From Microbulbifer variabilis (GTDB taxonomy: Bacteria; Pseudomonadota; Gammaproteobacteria; Pseudomonadales; Cellvibrionaceae): 64,000 nucleotides of DNA. The position numbers were made by a program, and so were the translations under genes. This document shows, one piece after another, positions 34,688 through 43,459 of the stretch; position 1 is the first letter of the stretch; each line of letters begins with the position of its first letter. Under the pieces are notes generated by a model. The model was not told the DNA's origin and did no database searches. It saw only the letters and a list, made by a program, of their open reading frames with translations. The stretch is taken from assembly GCF_020524905.1 (NCBI RefSeq), contig NZ_JAIVKI010000019.1, positions 25,576 to 89,575 of the forward strand, in the 5' to 3' direction.

Positions 34688-36904
34688 ATGCGTCAGACAA
34701 TGATCGCACTAGCCGTAGCCGCGTCCCTGGCGGTTGTGGGCGGTTGTGGTGAAAAGGCAAAGCAGGCTGAGGTAGCAAAAGACACTGTAAAAGCCGAAGA
34801 GTCCATGGCCGTAACTCCAGAGCACGCCTCTAACATGCTGTTGGCAGAGTGGACTGGACCCTTTGGTGGTGTACCTGCGTTTGACAAGATGAAGCTGGAC
34901 GACCTCAAACCCGCAATCGAGAAGGGTATTGAGATGAATTTGGCCGAACTTGATGCTATCGCCGCTGATCCTGCCAAGCCGACTTTTGGTAATACTATTT
35001 TGCCGATGGAGCGTAGTGGCGCAGCGTTAAATCGGGCAACGGCGTACTACGGAATCTGGTCTGGAAATATGTCTTCTCCAGAGTTCCGCGAGGTTCAACA
35101 GGTGCTGGCGCCAATCTGGGCTGATTACGAGTCCAAGATTTACCAGAACAAAGGCCTGTTTAAGCGCATCAAGGCTATTTACGACCAGCGCGAATCTATG
35201 GATCTGGATGCTGAACAAAAGCGTGTTGTTGAGCTGATTTATACCGAGTTCTCAACCAATGGCGCTACCCTGGAAGGCAAGAAGAAGGAGCGCTATGCGG
35301 AAATCAACAAGCGCCTCGCAGAGCTTTACACCAAATTCTCTAATAACGTACTGGCAGATGAGGAAGGTTACGATATCTTCCTGACCAAAGATCAGTTGGC
35401 TGGTCTACCGGAATCTTTTGTTGCCGCAGCGGCTGCGCTGGCAGAGGAGAAGGGTGAGAAGGGTAAGTATGCTATTACCAATACCCGCTCTTCCATGGAC
35501 CCATTCCTGACCTACTCCGAAAACCGCAAGCTGCGCAAGCAGGTGTGGACCAACTATTACAGCCGTGGTGACAATAATGATGAGTATGATAACAACGCCA
35601 TCATCGCTGAAATCCTGAAGTTGCGCGATGAACGTGTGGCTCTGCAGGGCTTTGATAACTACGCTGAATGGCGTCTGCAAGACCGCATGGCGAAAACCCC
35701 TGAGCGCGCCATGGAGCTGATGGAGGCCGTGTGGCCAGCAGCGGTTGCCCGCGTGAAAGAAGAAGTGGCCGATATGCAGGCTGTGGCAGATGCTGAGAAG
35801 GCTAATATCACCATTAAGCCTTGGGACTACCGTTACTACGCTGAGAAGGTTCGTAAAGCTAAGTACGATCTGAACTCGGACGAAGTGAAGCAGTACTTAC
35901 AGCTGGACAATCTGCGTGAAGCCATGTTCTACGTGGCTGGTGAGCTGTTCAACTTCAAGTTCACCCCGGTGAAAGAGGGCTCGGTGCCGGTATTCCACGA
36001 AGATGTAAAAGTCTGGGAAGTAACCGATAAGACTAGTGGCAAGCACATTGGCCTCTGGTATCTGGACCCATTCGCTCGCACAGGTAAAAGCTCCGGTGCT
36101 TGGGCAACCATGTACCGTGACCACTCCACCTTTGATGGCAAAAAGAATGTACTTGCTTCCAACAACTCCAACTTTATCAAAGGCGCGCCTGGCGAGCCTG
36201 TACTGGTGAGCTGGGACGATGCGGAGACTTTCTTCCACGAGTTCGGTCACGCTTTGCATTTCCTGTCCTCAAACGTTACCTATCCGACTCTCAACAGCGG
36301 CGTTCGTGACTATACCGAGTTCCAGTCCCAGTTGCTGGAACGTTGGTTGTCCACCGATGCGGTCATTGACAACTACCTGGTGCATTACAAAACTGGTGAG
36401 CCGATCCCGGCCGACCTGGTTGCCAAGATCAAGAAAGCAGCCAAGTTTAATCAGGGCTTTGCCACCACCGAGTACCTGGCTTCCGCTCTGATGGACCTGA
36501 AGTTCCACACTGCCGATCCAGAGGGTATCGACCCGGACAAGTTCGAACGTGAAACCCTGGAAAAACTGGGTATGCCGGAAGAGTTAGTAATGCGTCATCG
36601 CTCACCACACTTTGGCCATGTCTTCTCTGGTGAGGGCTACGCCGCTGGTTACTACGGCTACATGTGGGCAGACGTCCTGACCTCGGATGCCTCTGAGGCG
36701 TTTGCCGAGTCCAACGGTGGTTTCTATGATAAGGGCGTGGCAGCCAAGTTGGTGAAACACCTGTTTGCACCGCGAAATGCCATTGATCCTGCAGATGCCT
36801 ACCGTGCTTTCCGCGGCCGTGATGCGAATATCGAAGCGTTGATGCGTGATCGTGGCTTCCCAATCCCTGGGAAGAAAGAGAGCACTGTTGCCTCTAAGAA
36901 CTGA
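34688..36904 (+). CDS. M3-family zinc metallopeptidase, peptidyl-dipeptidase Dcp-like lipoprotein
   Basis: M3 enzymes cleave short peptides, and Dcp releases C-terminal dipeptides. The 738-residue product is normal length. A lipoprotein signal (MRQTMIALAVAASLAVVGGCG, lipobox Cys at about 20) predicts anchoring outside the cytoplasm. The zinc site is FFHEFGHALHFLSS (about 517-530), with the downstream Glu in TEFQSQLLERWL. Dcp-like features include LAEWTGPFGGVPAFDKMKLDDLKPAIEKG near the N-terminus and HRSPHFGHVFSGEGYAAGYYGYMWADVL near the C-terminus. GAGGAGAG sits before the ATG, and a strong terminator follows. Periplasmic oligopeptide breakdown is the likely role. Confidence 0.92.
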   Translation: MRQTMIALAVAASLAVVGGCGEKAKQAEVAKDTVKAEESMAVTPEHASNMLLAEWTGPFGGVPAFDKMKLDDLKPAIEKGIEMNLAELDAIAADPAKPTFGNTILPMERSGAALNRATAYYGIWSGNMSSPEFREVQQVLAPIWADYESKIYQNKGLFKRIKAIYDQRESMDLDAEQKRVVELIYTEFSTNGATLEGKKKERYAEINKRLAELYTKFSNNVLADEEGYDIFLTKDQLAGLPESFVAAAAALAEEKGEKGKYAITNTRSSMDPFLTYSENRKLRKQVWTNYYSRGDNNDEYDNNAIIAEILKLRDERVALQGFDNYAEWRLQDRMAKTPERAMELMEAVWPAAVARVKEEVADMQAVADAEKANITIKPWDYRYYAEKVRKAKYDLNSDEVKQYLQLDNLREAMFYVAGELFNFKFTPVKEGSVPVFHEDVKVWEVTDKTSGKHIGLWYLDPFARTGKSSGAWATMYRDHSTFDGKKNVLASNNSNFIKGAPGEPVLVSWDDAETFFHEFGHALHFLSSNVTYPTLNSGVRDYTEFQSQLLERWLSTDAVIDNYLVHYKTGEPIPADLVAKIKKAAKFNQGFATTEYLASALMDLKFHTADPEGIDPDKFERETLEKLGMPEELVMRHRSPHFGHVFSGEGYAAGYYGYMWADVLTSDASEAFAESNGGFYDKGVAAKLVKHLFAPRNAIDPADAYRAFRGRDANIEALMRDRGFPIPGKKESTVASKN

Positions 36905-36930
36905 TCGTTTAGTTTAACTATTAGTTCGAA

Positions 36931-36961
36931 AAGGCCGCATCAATTGATGCGGCCTTTTTTT
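36931..36961 (+). terminator. Rho-independent terminator after the M3 peptidase
   Basis: AAGGCCGCATC/GATGCGGCCTT pairs around AATT and is followed by six or more T. It starts 27 nt after the stop. Confidence 0.92.
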
Positions 36962-37105
36962 ATCCTGTAACCATTTGAGTTGATGCCACTTTCCATAATA
37001 AGTGGATTTAAGTATTCCTATACTGGTGGTTTCAAGTTGGGTAGATTGAAATATATTAGGTGAGGTATTGGGTGGTTTTTAAGTGCTATTACAGAATGGT
37101 GTTTA

Positions 37106-38809
37106 CTAAGGGATTAAGTTTTTAAATTTTTCATTATCACTAAAAATATAAGTTAATCCGGTATGGGGATCTAAGTATCCCTGCTTAGGCTTTATGTATT
37201 GAAGAAAGGGGCCTGTTTTGGTGAGGCTTAATAGGATATGGCGTGGGTTGTTTGGATCGCCCTCAAGATGGTAGTCTTCAATTTTGCAGCAGATCCCAAA
37301 GGTTTCCTTAAGGTATTCGAATGATAATCGCCACTTATCAATTGGATATTCATGTGCTGGAAAGTTAAAGGGCACACTGACAAATGCTCGGCCAGAGATC
37401 TTTAGAATTCGTAATAGTTCGTTGATAACTCTCCAATAATGCTCAGTATGCTCCAGGAGCTCGGCGCAGATAATATAATCAACGGAATCTGCTTTATAAA
37501 TATCTTTCAGGTTTTCTGCATTGGCGACGATATTGAATCCATAGTCTTCGATATCGACAAGGTCATACCTTGTGTTTATTGCTTGTAAATGCTTAAAGAG
37601 CTTATTGGTAACTGCTAAACCTAGTGTTTCGCCTTGTCCCGAGCCCAGTAAAAGCACATGAGAGTTTGCTGGTATTTTATCCCACTCCCGGTTTAAGAAA
37701 TAATTTCTAATAGCTGGAACGCCAAAATAATCGTAGTCTACTTGAGCGCCTTCATCGGATTTTATCCAGGGGATAGAGATTTCCTTGAATTGCTCCCTCT
37801 TTAAGGAAAAAATAGAGTTTTTATTATCCTGGCACTTTAACTTAAAATGAAATTTTTTAAGTATTTCAAAAATTCTGGTATTGGTTTTAGTTCGTCTAAC
37901 TAGAATTTCTACCTTGTTAGTATGTTTGAACCATGTTTTCAACAGTTCATTCAGAATCTTTCCCTCGAAATCACCAAAACTGATCATGCTACAAGAAATG
38001 GTGCCATTGTTGACAATTGATGTTGACCCATTGGTGGTTACTGTAAATGCAGCCTGAATCCCAAGGGATTCTCCTCCATCTTTCACAGAAACAGAATAAA
38101 TCCTTCCACCGGATTCTAGTATTGCTCGTATGTAATCGGTTGATTCATTAATTGAGGATAGTTTTCTCGGGTTAAAGTTTAACCGGTTTGTCCTAAAGAA
38201 CAGCTCGGCAACCCGGTAAAGCTCTTCTTCACTGGCTGGAGAACCAATTTGTATTGATCGATTTCTCGAATAAAGGAACTCTTTGTCAGATTTATCAAAG
38301 TGTGCTCTGGCATCAAAAAATTTTAGGGCGTGTCGATATTTTTTGTATCGATCTTTAATGCTTCTTTCGGTGGATATAGGATCTTTAAGGTATGAATTCT
38401 TTTGAAGTATTCGCCACTCTTTGAAGTCGAGTACATGTAGTTCTGGAAATAGCGCCCGGGCATCGCTTCTTTCTAGCGGGTTATCATCTATAAAAACTGA
38501 ACTGGAAGGTTTAAGTGAGAGTTGCTGAAAAAGTGCGTGTATATTGTCCGTTTTAGGCTGCCAGTTGGCAATGACGGTTAAAAAAATTTCTTTATTGATG
38601 TTGAGTTTTTGAATCGCTACCTGTATATCATTTTTATCGTTTTTGCTTATTCCTATTATGACAACTCCTTTTCTATATAGATCAACAAGATAGTGATAGT
38701 AATCAGAATTAAGATGGGGTATTTCGCCTTCTGCAATGGAGCCCTGCCAAAGGGTTCCATCAAAATCTGTAATTAAATTCTTTATTTCAGCGGATTCAAT
38801 GTTTTTCAT
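37106..38809 (-). CDS. FkbH-like HAD-IIIC protein fused to a C-terminal SAM methyltransferase
   Basis: A 567-residue protein of unusual layout. The N-terminal HAD-IIIC domain (1-140) has LITDFDGTLWQGSI (nucleophile motif DxDGTLW) and SSVFIDDNPLERSDARALFPELHVL, typical of FkbH, which makes glyceryl-ACP for methoxymalonyl extender units. A GNAT-like region follows (about 185-340: RSIQIGSPASEEELYRVAELFFRTNRLNF), also usual in FkbH. From about 375 a methyltransferase-like domain begins, with VLLLGSGQGETLGLAV, YDLVDIEDYGFNIVANAENL, VDYIICAELLEHTEHYWRVINELLRIL and GRAFVSVPFNFPAHEYPIDKWRL. No ACP or polyketide gene is nearby. The substrate is unknown. Confidence 0.8.
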   Translation of the reverse strand: MKNIESAEIKNLITDFDGTLWQGSIAEGEIPHLNSDYYHYLVDLYRKGVVIIGISKNDKNDIQVAIQKLNINKEIFLTVIANWQPKTDNIHALFQQLSLKPSSSVFIDDNPLERSDARALFPELHVLDFKEWRILQKNSYLKDPISTERSIKDRYKKYRHALKFFDARAHFDKSDKEFLYSRNRSIQIGSPASEEELYRVAELFFRTNRLNFNPRKLSSINESTDYIRAILESGGRIYSVSVKDGGESLGIQAAFTVTTNGSTSIVNNGTISCSMISFGDFEGKILNELLKTWFKHTNKVEILVRRTKTNTRIFEILKKFHFKLKCQDNKNSIFSLKREQFKEISIPWIKSDEGAQVDYDYFGVPAIRNYFLNREWDKIPANSHVLLLGSGQGETLGLAVTNKLFKHLQAINTRYDLVDIEDYGFNIVANAENLKDIYKADSVDYIICAELLEHTEHYWRVINELLRILKISGRAFVSVPFNFPAHEYPIDKWRLSFEYLKETFGICCKIEDYHLEGDPNNPRHILLSLTKTGPFLQYIKPKQGYLDPHTGLTYIFSDNEKFKNLIP

Positions 38810-40302
38810 GCGGAAACTCTACGACCAAAAGTTAGCATGTTGATTTTGCATTTACATATATGGCTGGCAGTTTTTGAGTATTTCTTTACTGCTAGTGGCG
38901 ACGCCGAATTTTGCAATACAAAATCAAATATATTCAGCTATGTGCTTTATTTGTCAGTGATCATGGTGATCAGCTAAGTCTAGCAATGTTTTATATATTA
39001 GTTGGTTTTATGTTTGAAAGGCCTGCTGCAGTCCCGTCCTTTGGGACTTTTGGATGGTTAGTGTTCAATATCTAACTGGAGGTTAGTCAATATCTTGCGA
39101 ATATTCAAATGAAACAAATTTTTGATGTCCTTAGTTACCCCCTAATCTGCTTTAGTGGTATTAAATAGTCGTTTATCAAATATTAGAAGCTTGCTTATGG
39201 TTTGGAGCCGGTTGGTAAGCGCTAACAGTTCTCTGTTTGTTGGATCATTGATACAAGGTGCTTACCAGAAAAGTTATACGGGCGTACTACGAATCCTTGG
39301 TAAAGACCTGGAAGTGCATACTGGCCTATTTTCTTTAGCGACAGCATTATTGAAGTAGGTATGGGCTCCCTTGGTAAGCTTTTATCATTCGAGTTTTATC
39401 GCTAGAGAAAATGAAATGGAGTGTGTACTGAGGGAAAGCTGAAAAATTTCGCAATATTTCTGTAGACAATGCAGGTTGTGGATGTTAGGTAGAGCCATTT
39501 TCATATATCTTCAAGGTCCGTCCCACTAAATTTCCTAGCGTTACAGCTGTTGATATTTTGGGGTATTACCCAGCTATATTTTACCCTTACCCTTTGTTTA
39601 TCTTGCTATTTGAAGATAGTGATCTGCTGATATCACTTTTTTTTCTATTGATTTTTGTTGGACGGTAAAGTCAAGCGAGTAGTGTGTCCATGATGGCTAT
39701 CCTAGAATTCAGAAAAGGAACCGATAGTGCTGCAAAGGTGCATTCAGAAAGAAATTGGGTTTTAGCGAAATACTTGTTTCCACTAAGAGGCATATTATCT
39801 TTTGGTAGGTATTTCTATCCCAAGAATGCTGGTTAGGCAGTGAGTGTTTATCTTTTGGGTTCTTGTTGACACTTTACGATTGACTTGGGATGTGTATCTT
39901 GCCTGATTGGTCTTCACATGGATATTCCAGATTATTGATCACTTACGTAATACCTCCTCAGAATTAAATAGCCATCCCAGTTCAAATTTTTTAAAAGTAG
40001 CTGAACTGTAAAAATCAGCTCCAAGTTTCTCTGACTTCACCTATGGAGTTGTGTACTGGATACTGTAAGTGAGAAGTGTCCATAAAATTAAAATTCTATT
40101 TCAAAAATATTTTTTTACTTTCAGTTGTTCATTTTGCTTTCGTTGATTGAATTCCTATCGACCTTGAAACTTTATCGCTGTATTCTTGCCGGCGTCGGTG
40201 TGCTCCATGGAATTTTTTGATTTAGATCAAGTGAGTACGTCGTCTTTCAAAGCCTTGAACACCAGATTAGGTTATAAATCCGTAAATTTTCAGAGAAGGA
40301 AC
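38810..40302. other. Long intergenic region with no recognised gene
   Basis: About 1.5 kb, AT-rich. A small hairpin AGTCCC/GGGACT followed by TTTT lies near 39033-39056. A 67-codon frame (39155-39358) and a 47-codon frame starting ATGATGGCT near 39691 show no recognised motif or ribosome site. The astacin gene promoter must lie at the right end. Confidence 0.4.
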
Positions 40303-42531
40303 ATGAAAATGAAAAAATTAACCGGTGCAGTGCTGGGGGTTTCCACAAGTTTGGCCTTAATGAGTCAATCGGCGCTGGCTTCAAGTCAGCTAGAGAATCC
40401 TAGTATTCCGAGCTTCACTGCAAGTGAATTTGCGAAATTGGAAGAGCAATTCACAGCAAAAAGAGTGATGGTCGATGGCAAACTCTATCAGTTAACTGGT
40501 GACATGCTGGAGCTGGTTCAGCAGGAGTCCGGGCAAGTTGGTATCATGTCAGCTTTTGAGCTATCAGCAAATAAATGGCCTGAAGGTATTGTCTATTATG
40601 ATTTCTATAAGGATGTAACGGAAGAAAACCGCCTACGCTTCTGGGAAGCCACCAAGGTTTGGGAAGAAGTCGCAGATTTAAAGTTTGAGCAACGCACGAA
40701 TCAAACCAATTATATCTATGTACGTAATGGCAGTGAAAATCGCTCAATGGTTGGAATGTCCGGCGGTGGGCAGTTTTTCAGTATGAACAACTGGGATAAA
40801 AAGTATATTATTGTTCACGAGCTGGGTCACGCAATTGGCATGAGGCATGAGCAACAGCGTTCGGATCGGGATCAATATGTGATGATCCTTAAAGATAATA
40901 TAAAGCCTGCATATATCTACAACTTTGATATTCGTCAATCTCACAATTACAGCGAGTATGACTTCCTGTCTGTGATGCACTATCCCTCCAGGGCATATAG
41001 TGTTAATGGGGATGCAACTATTGTCCCAAAGAAAGGCTATGAGAAATATGATGGCATTGTGGGGCAACGTTTCGACCTCGGAGCTGGTGATCAGGTGGGG
41101 GCGGCTTCCCACTACGGTGCAGTGAATATCAATATTCCTGATCCGGCATTTAAGTCTTATCTGCTTGCCTATTTTGATAGCGATAACGATGGTGAAATTA
41201 GCAGTTTAGAGGCTGCAAAAGTAGAGGAAATCCAGACTCCTGGGAATGGTGAAATTCAGTCGCTGCAGGGTATCCATCTATTTCGATATCTAAAACATCT
41301 GACCGCAGTCAATGAAAACCTGACGGAAATTCCAGAGCTGCCCAAGCGCTTGGAATCCTTAAATTTTGCGGGCAATTATTTGGACGCAGCTCAATTTGAG
41401 TGGGTATTGGATAAGCCCTTCCTGAAAGATGTGGATGTTACCAATAATCTATTAGATGTTTACTCCTGTGAAATGCTCACCCTAATGAATGGTGTGATGA
41501 AAGGTGGCAATATCCAATACAGTCCGGTTAAAGGTGGTGGCACATTTATTTGTGATGAGGAGGCGGAGCGAACGCTAATTTCGGGTAAACCAAGGGTCGA
41601 TTTAAGGGCTAAAGGTGAAAAGCTATTCCATATCGATGTCCCTGAAAATGCTCAAAAGCTGACTGTTCAAACAGAAGAGTCGGGAACAGGCGGCGAGATG
41701 AATGTTTATGTCGCTTACAACCGTCAGCCCAGTACCACAGATTTTGATTTCAGTTCAGAAAATGCCGGTAACCTCGAAAATATACAGATTGCTTCGCCAG
41801 AGCAAGGCCGCTGGTATGTACTGTTATCACCGGTCGAGCGTTCTTTTGAAGGTGTCGATTTGACTGCAACTCTGGATTTGGGTGGAGAGCCAGCTAATGA
41901 GCTTGTTAATCAACAGCAGATTGCCGGATTGGTTGCCGCTACTGGAGAAGCATTGCATTTCACTCTGACCGTTCCAGAAAATGCTTCTGACTTAAATTTT
42001 GTAATGACTGGCGGCACTGGCGATGCGGATCTTTACGTGCGCTTTGGAGAGAAACCAACAGAATCTGTCTATGATTATCGTCCCTATTTAGGTGGTAATG
42101 AAGAGGCCGTTTCAATAGCCAATCCGAAAGCGGGTGTATGGCATGTTATGCTATTGGGCTATACGGATTTTGAAGATGTCACTTTAATGGGCTCCTTCAC
42201 GGAGTCTACCTCTGAGTTCCTATTAGCAGGAGAGACAACCGCAGATTTGGATGGTAAGGCGGGTGAGATGCTCACTTTTAAGGTGCAGGTGCCAGAGGGC
42301 GCAGATAAGCTTTCCATTGCGACCGGGCCATCATTTATTGGTTCTCTCGGCGATTCCGACTTGTATATCAAGTATGGTGAGCAAGCCTCGGCAACCAATG
42401 CGGATTATTTCTCTGAAAACTGGAGCAGCCATGAGTCTATTGATGTGAATACGCCTCAAGCAGGTATCTGGCATGTGGCTGTTTATGGTTACACTGACTT
42501 TGAAAATCTCTGGTTAAGTGTTGATTACTAA
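40303..42531 (+). CDS. Secreted astacin-family (M12A) zinc protease with EF-hand-like segment and three PPC domains
   Basis: From ATG 40303 (AGAAGGA six nt upstream; the in-frame upstream Met lacks a ribosome site) the 742-residue protein starts with a signal peptide, MKMKKLTGAVLGVSTSLALMSQSALAS. The catalytic domain (about 80-270) has the complete astacin zinc motif HELGHAIGMRHEQQRSDRD and the Met-turn SVMHYPSRA. Next come an EF-hand-like calcium loop DSDNDGEISSLEA, a short leucine-rich stretch (HLTAVNENLTEIPELPKRLESLNFAGN) and three pre-peptidase C-terminal (PPC) beta domains, each with the pattern GDADLYVRFGEKP...VSIANPKAGVWHVMLLGYTDF. PPC domains are usually removed during secretion. A terminator follows. 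Confidence 0.9.
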   Translation: MKMKKLTGAVLGVSTSLALMSQSALASSQLENPSIPSFTASEFAKLEEQFTAKRVMVDGKLYQLTGDMLELVQQESGQVGIMSAFELSANKWPEGIVYYDFYKDVTEENRLRFWEATKVWEEVADLKFEQRTNQTNYIYVRNGSENRSMVGMSGGGQFFSMNNWDKKYIIVHELGHAIGMRHEQQRSDRDQYVMILKDNIKPAYIYNFDIRQSHNYSEYDFLSVMHYPSRAYSVNGDATIVPKKGYEKYDGIVGQRFDLGAGDQVGAASHYGAVNINIPDPAFKSYLLAYFDSDNDGEISSLEAAKVEEIQTPGNGEIQSLQGIHLFRYLKHLTAVNENLTEIPELPKRLESLNFAGNYLDAAQFEWVLDKPFLKDVDVTNNLLDVYSCEMLTLMNGVMKGGNIQYSPVKGGGTFICDEEAERTLISGKPRVDLRAKGEKLFHIDVPENAQKLTVQTEESGTGGEMNVYVAYNRQPSTTDFDFSSENAGNLENIQIASPEQGRWYVLLSPVERSFEGVDLTATLDLGGEPANELVNQQQIAGLVAATGEALHFTLTVPENASDLNFVMTGGTGDADLYVRFGEKPTESVYDYRPYLGGNEEAVSIANPKAGVWHVMLLGYTDFEDVTLMGSFTESTSEFLLAGETTADLDGKAGEMLTFKVQVPEGADKLSIATGPSFIGSLGDSDLYIKYGEQASATNADYFSENWSSHESIDVNTPQAGIWHVAVYGYTDFENLWLSVDY

Positions 42532-42554
42532 CACCTAGCAGGTAGTTAATTTAT

Positions 42555-42594
42555 GGGTAATGGAGTGGTTTAATCTAAAATAACTCCATTACCC
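42555..42594 (+). terminator. Terminator after the astacin gene
   Basis: GGGTAATGGAGT pairs with ACTCCATTACCC across a 16-nt loop, then GTTTTC. Confidence 0.75.
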
Positions 42595-42702
42595 GTTTTC
42601 AATCTTTTTTGGAAGCTGCTTTACTTTGAGTTCGTTTCGAGTTGACTTTGATTTTTTAAGGCTTGCTATGCAAACTCTCAAGCCTGATAAAATTTAAGTC
42701 TG

Positions 42703-43260
42703 TTAAGCGAGAGAAAGACAAAGCTTATCTCTTACTTCCATAAGCGCAAAACCTAAAAGATTAAGACCTTTCCAGGTGTTCGGGTCTTGTGCTTTAGAAC
42801 TGTCTTGAGCCAAGCCAATTCCCCAGATTTTATCGACAGGGCTGGCCTCCACTAAGACCCTGTTCTCTGTATTGAGCAGGAATTCCTTTAGTTCAATATT
42901 TTGGGAGAACTTGGCAAGGTTGGCATTAACCACTATATCGAATCGATTTTCCTCCCAGATCTTCTGGTTAAAACCAACAACCTGCCGACCTATGCTCTTC
43001 GCCTCGCCCGGATTGGATGAAGCCAAAACTTTCTTACATGCGTTGCTATCCCCAAATAGTTTGGCCTTGTGATACATCATGTAGTGTTCAGCTGTAATAA
43101 AATGATGTCCTTCTTCTTCGAATTTGGAATCGGACCATTGGCTAAAGCAGCTCTTGGAGACTTGCTTTCCTTTTTCTTGATGCCCCCAAAAGAAGAGGTA
43201 TTTGACCTTGTTTCCTTTGTTTACGAAGTCGATAAGTTGATCTCTTGACTTAATATTCAT
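42703..43260 (-). CDS. NADAR-family protein (YbiA-like)
   Basis: NADAR proteins are N-glycosidases acting on ADP-ribose-related or riboflavin-precursor substrates; YbiA-type members hydrolyse early riboflavin intermediates, and others remove ADP-ribose from nucleic acids. The 185-residue product is typical: KVKYLFFWGHQE, the conserved HHFITAEHYMMYHKAKLFGDS (about 52-72), ILASSNPGEAKSIGR-like VLASSNPGEAKSIGRQVVGF, and the closing SPVDKIWGIGLAQDSSKAQDPNTWKGLNLLGFALMEVRDKL with the conserved W-G-I-G and W-x-G-x-N-x-LG blocks. It is within 2.3 kb of an NAD salvage cluster, which supports an ADP-ribose connection. It is separately transcribed. Confidence 0.9.
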   Translation of the reverse strand: MNIKSRDQLIDFVNKGNKVKYLFFWGHQEKGKQVSKSCFSQWSDSKFEEEGHHFITAEHYMMYHKAKLFGDSNACKKVLASSNPGEAKSIGRQVVGFNQKIWEENRFDIVVNANLAKFSQNIELKEFLLNTENRVLVEASPVDKIWGIGLAQDSSKAQDPNTWKGLNLLGFALMEVRDKLCLSLA

Positions 43261-43358
43261 TTTTCCTCCGGCTGCTGACTTCTGGATTTCTAATGCCAGA
43301 ATCTAAGGCCAATGAGTTGGTCGATTAACTACTGCGGACTCACTTTTTTAAGGGCATT

Positions 43359-43397
43359 GTATGCAACCTGGGCTTTGATAGGGCCCAGATTGCATAC
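43359..43397 (-). terminator. Strong hairpin after the amidohydrolase gene
   Basis: GTATGCAA(c)CTGGGC pairs with GCCCAG(a)TTGCATAC, one mismatch in about 15 bp. It lies between the amidohydrolase stop and the NADAR start. The following T-tract is poor. Confidence 0.55.
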
Positions 43398-43459
43398 TTA
43401 TTAATAGAGGTTTACAAAAGCACCGAGCGATTTATAAAGAGGTGATAGTGGCAAGCCAA

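Noticed and set aside
39155..39358. 67-codon plus-strand frame before the astacin gene
   Set aside because: GTG start without ribosome site and no recognisable similarity.
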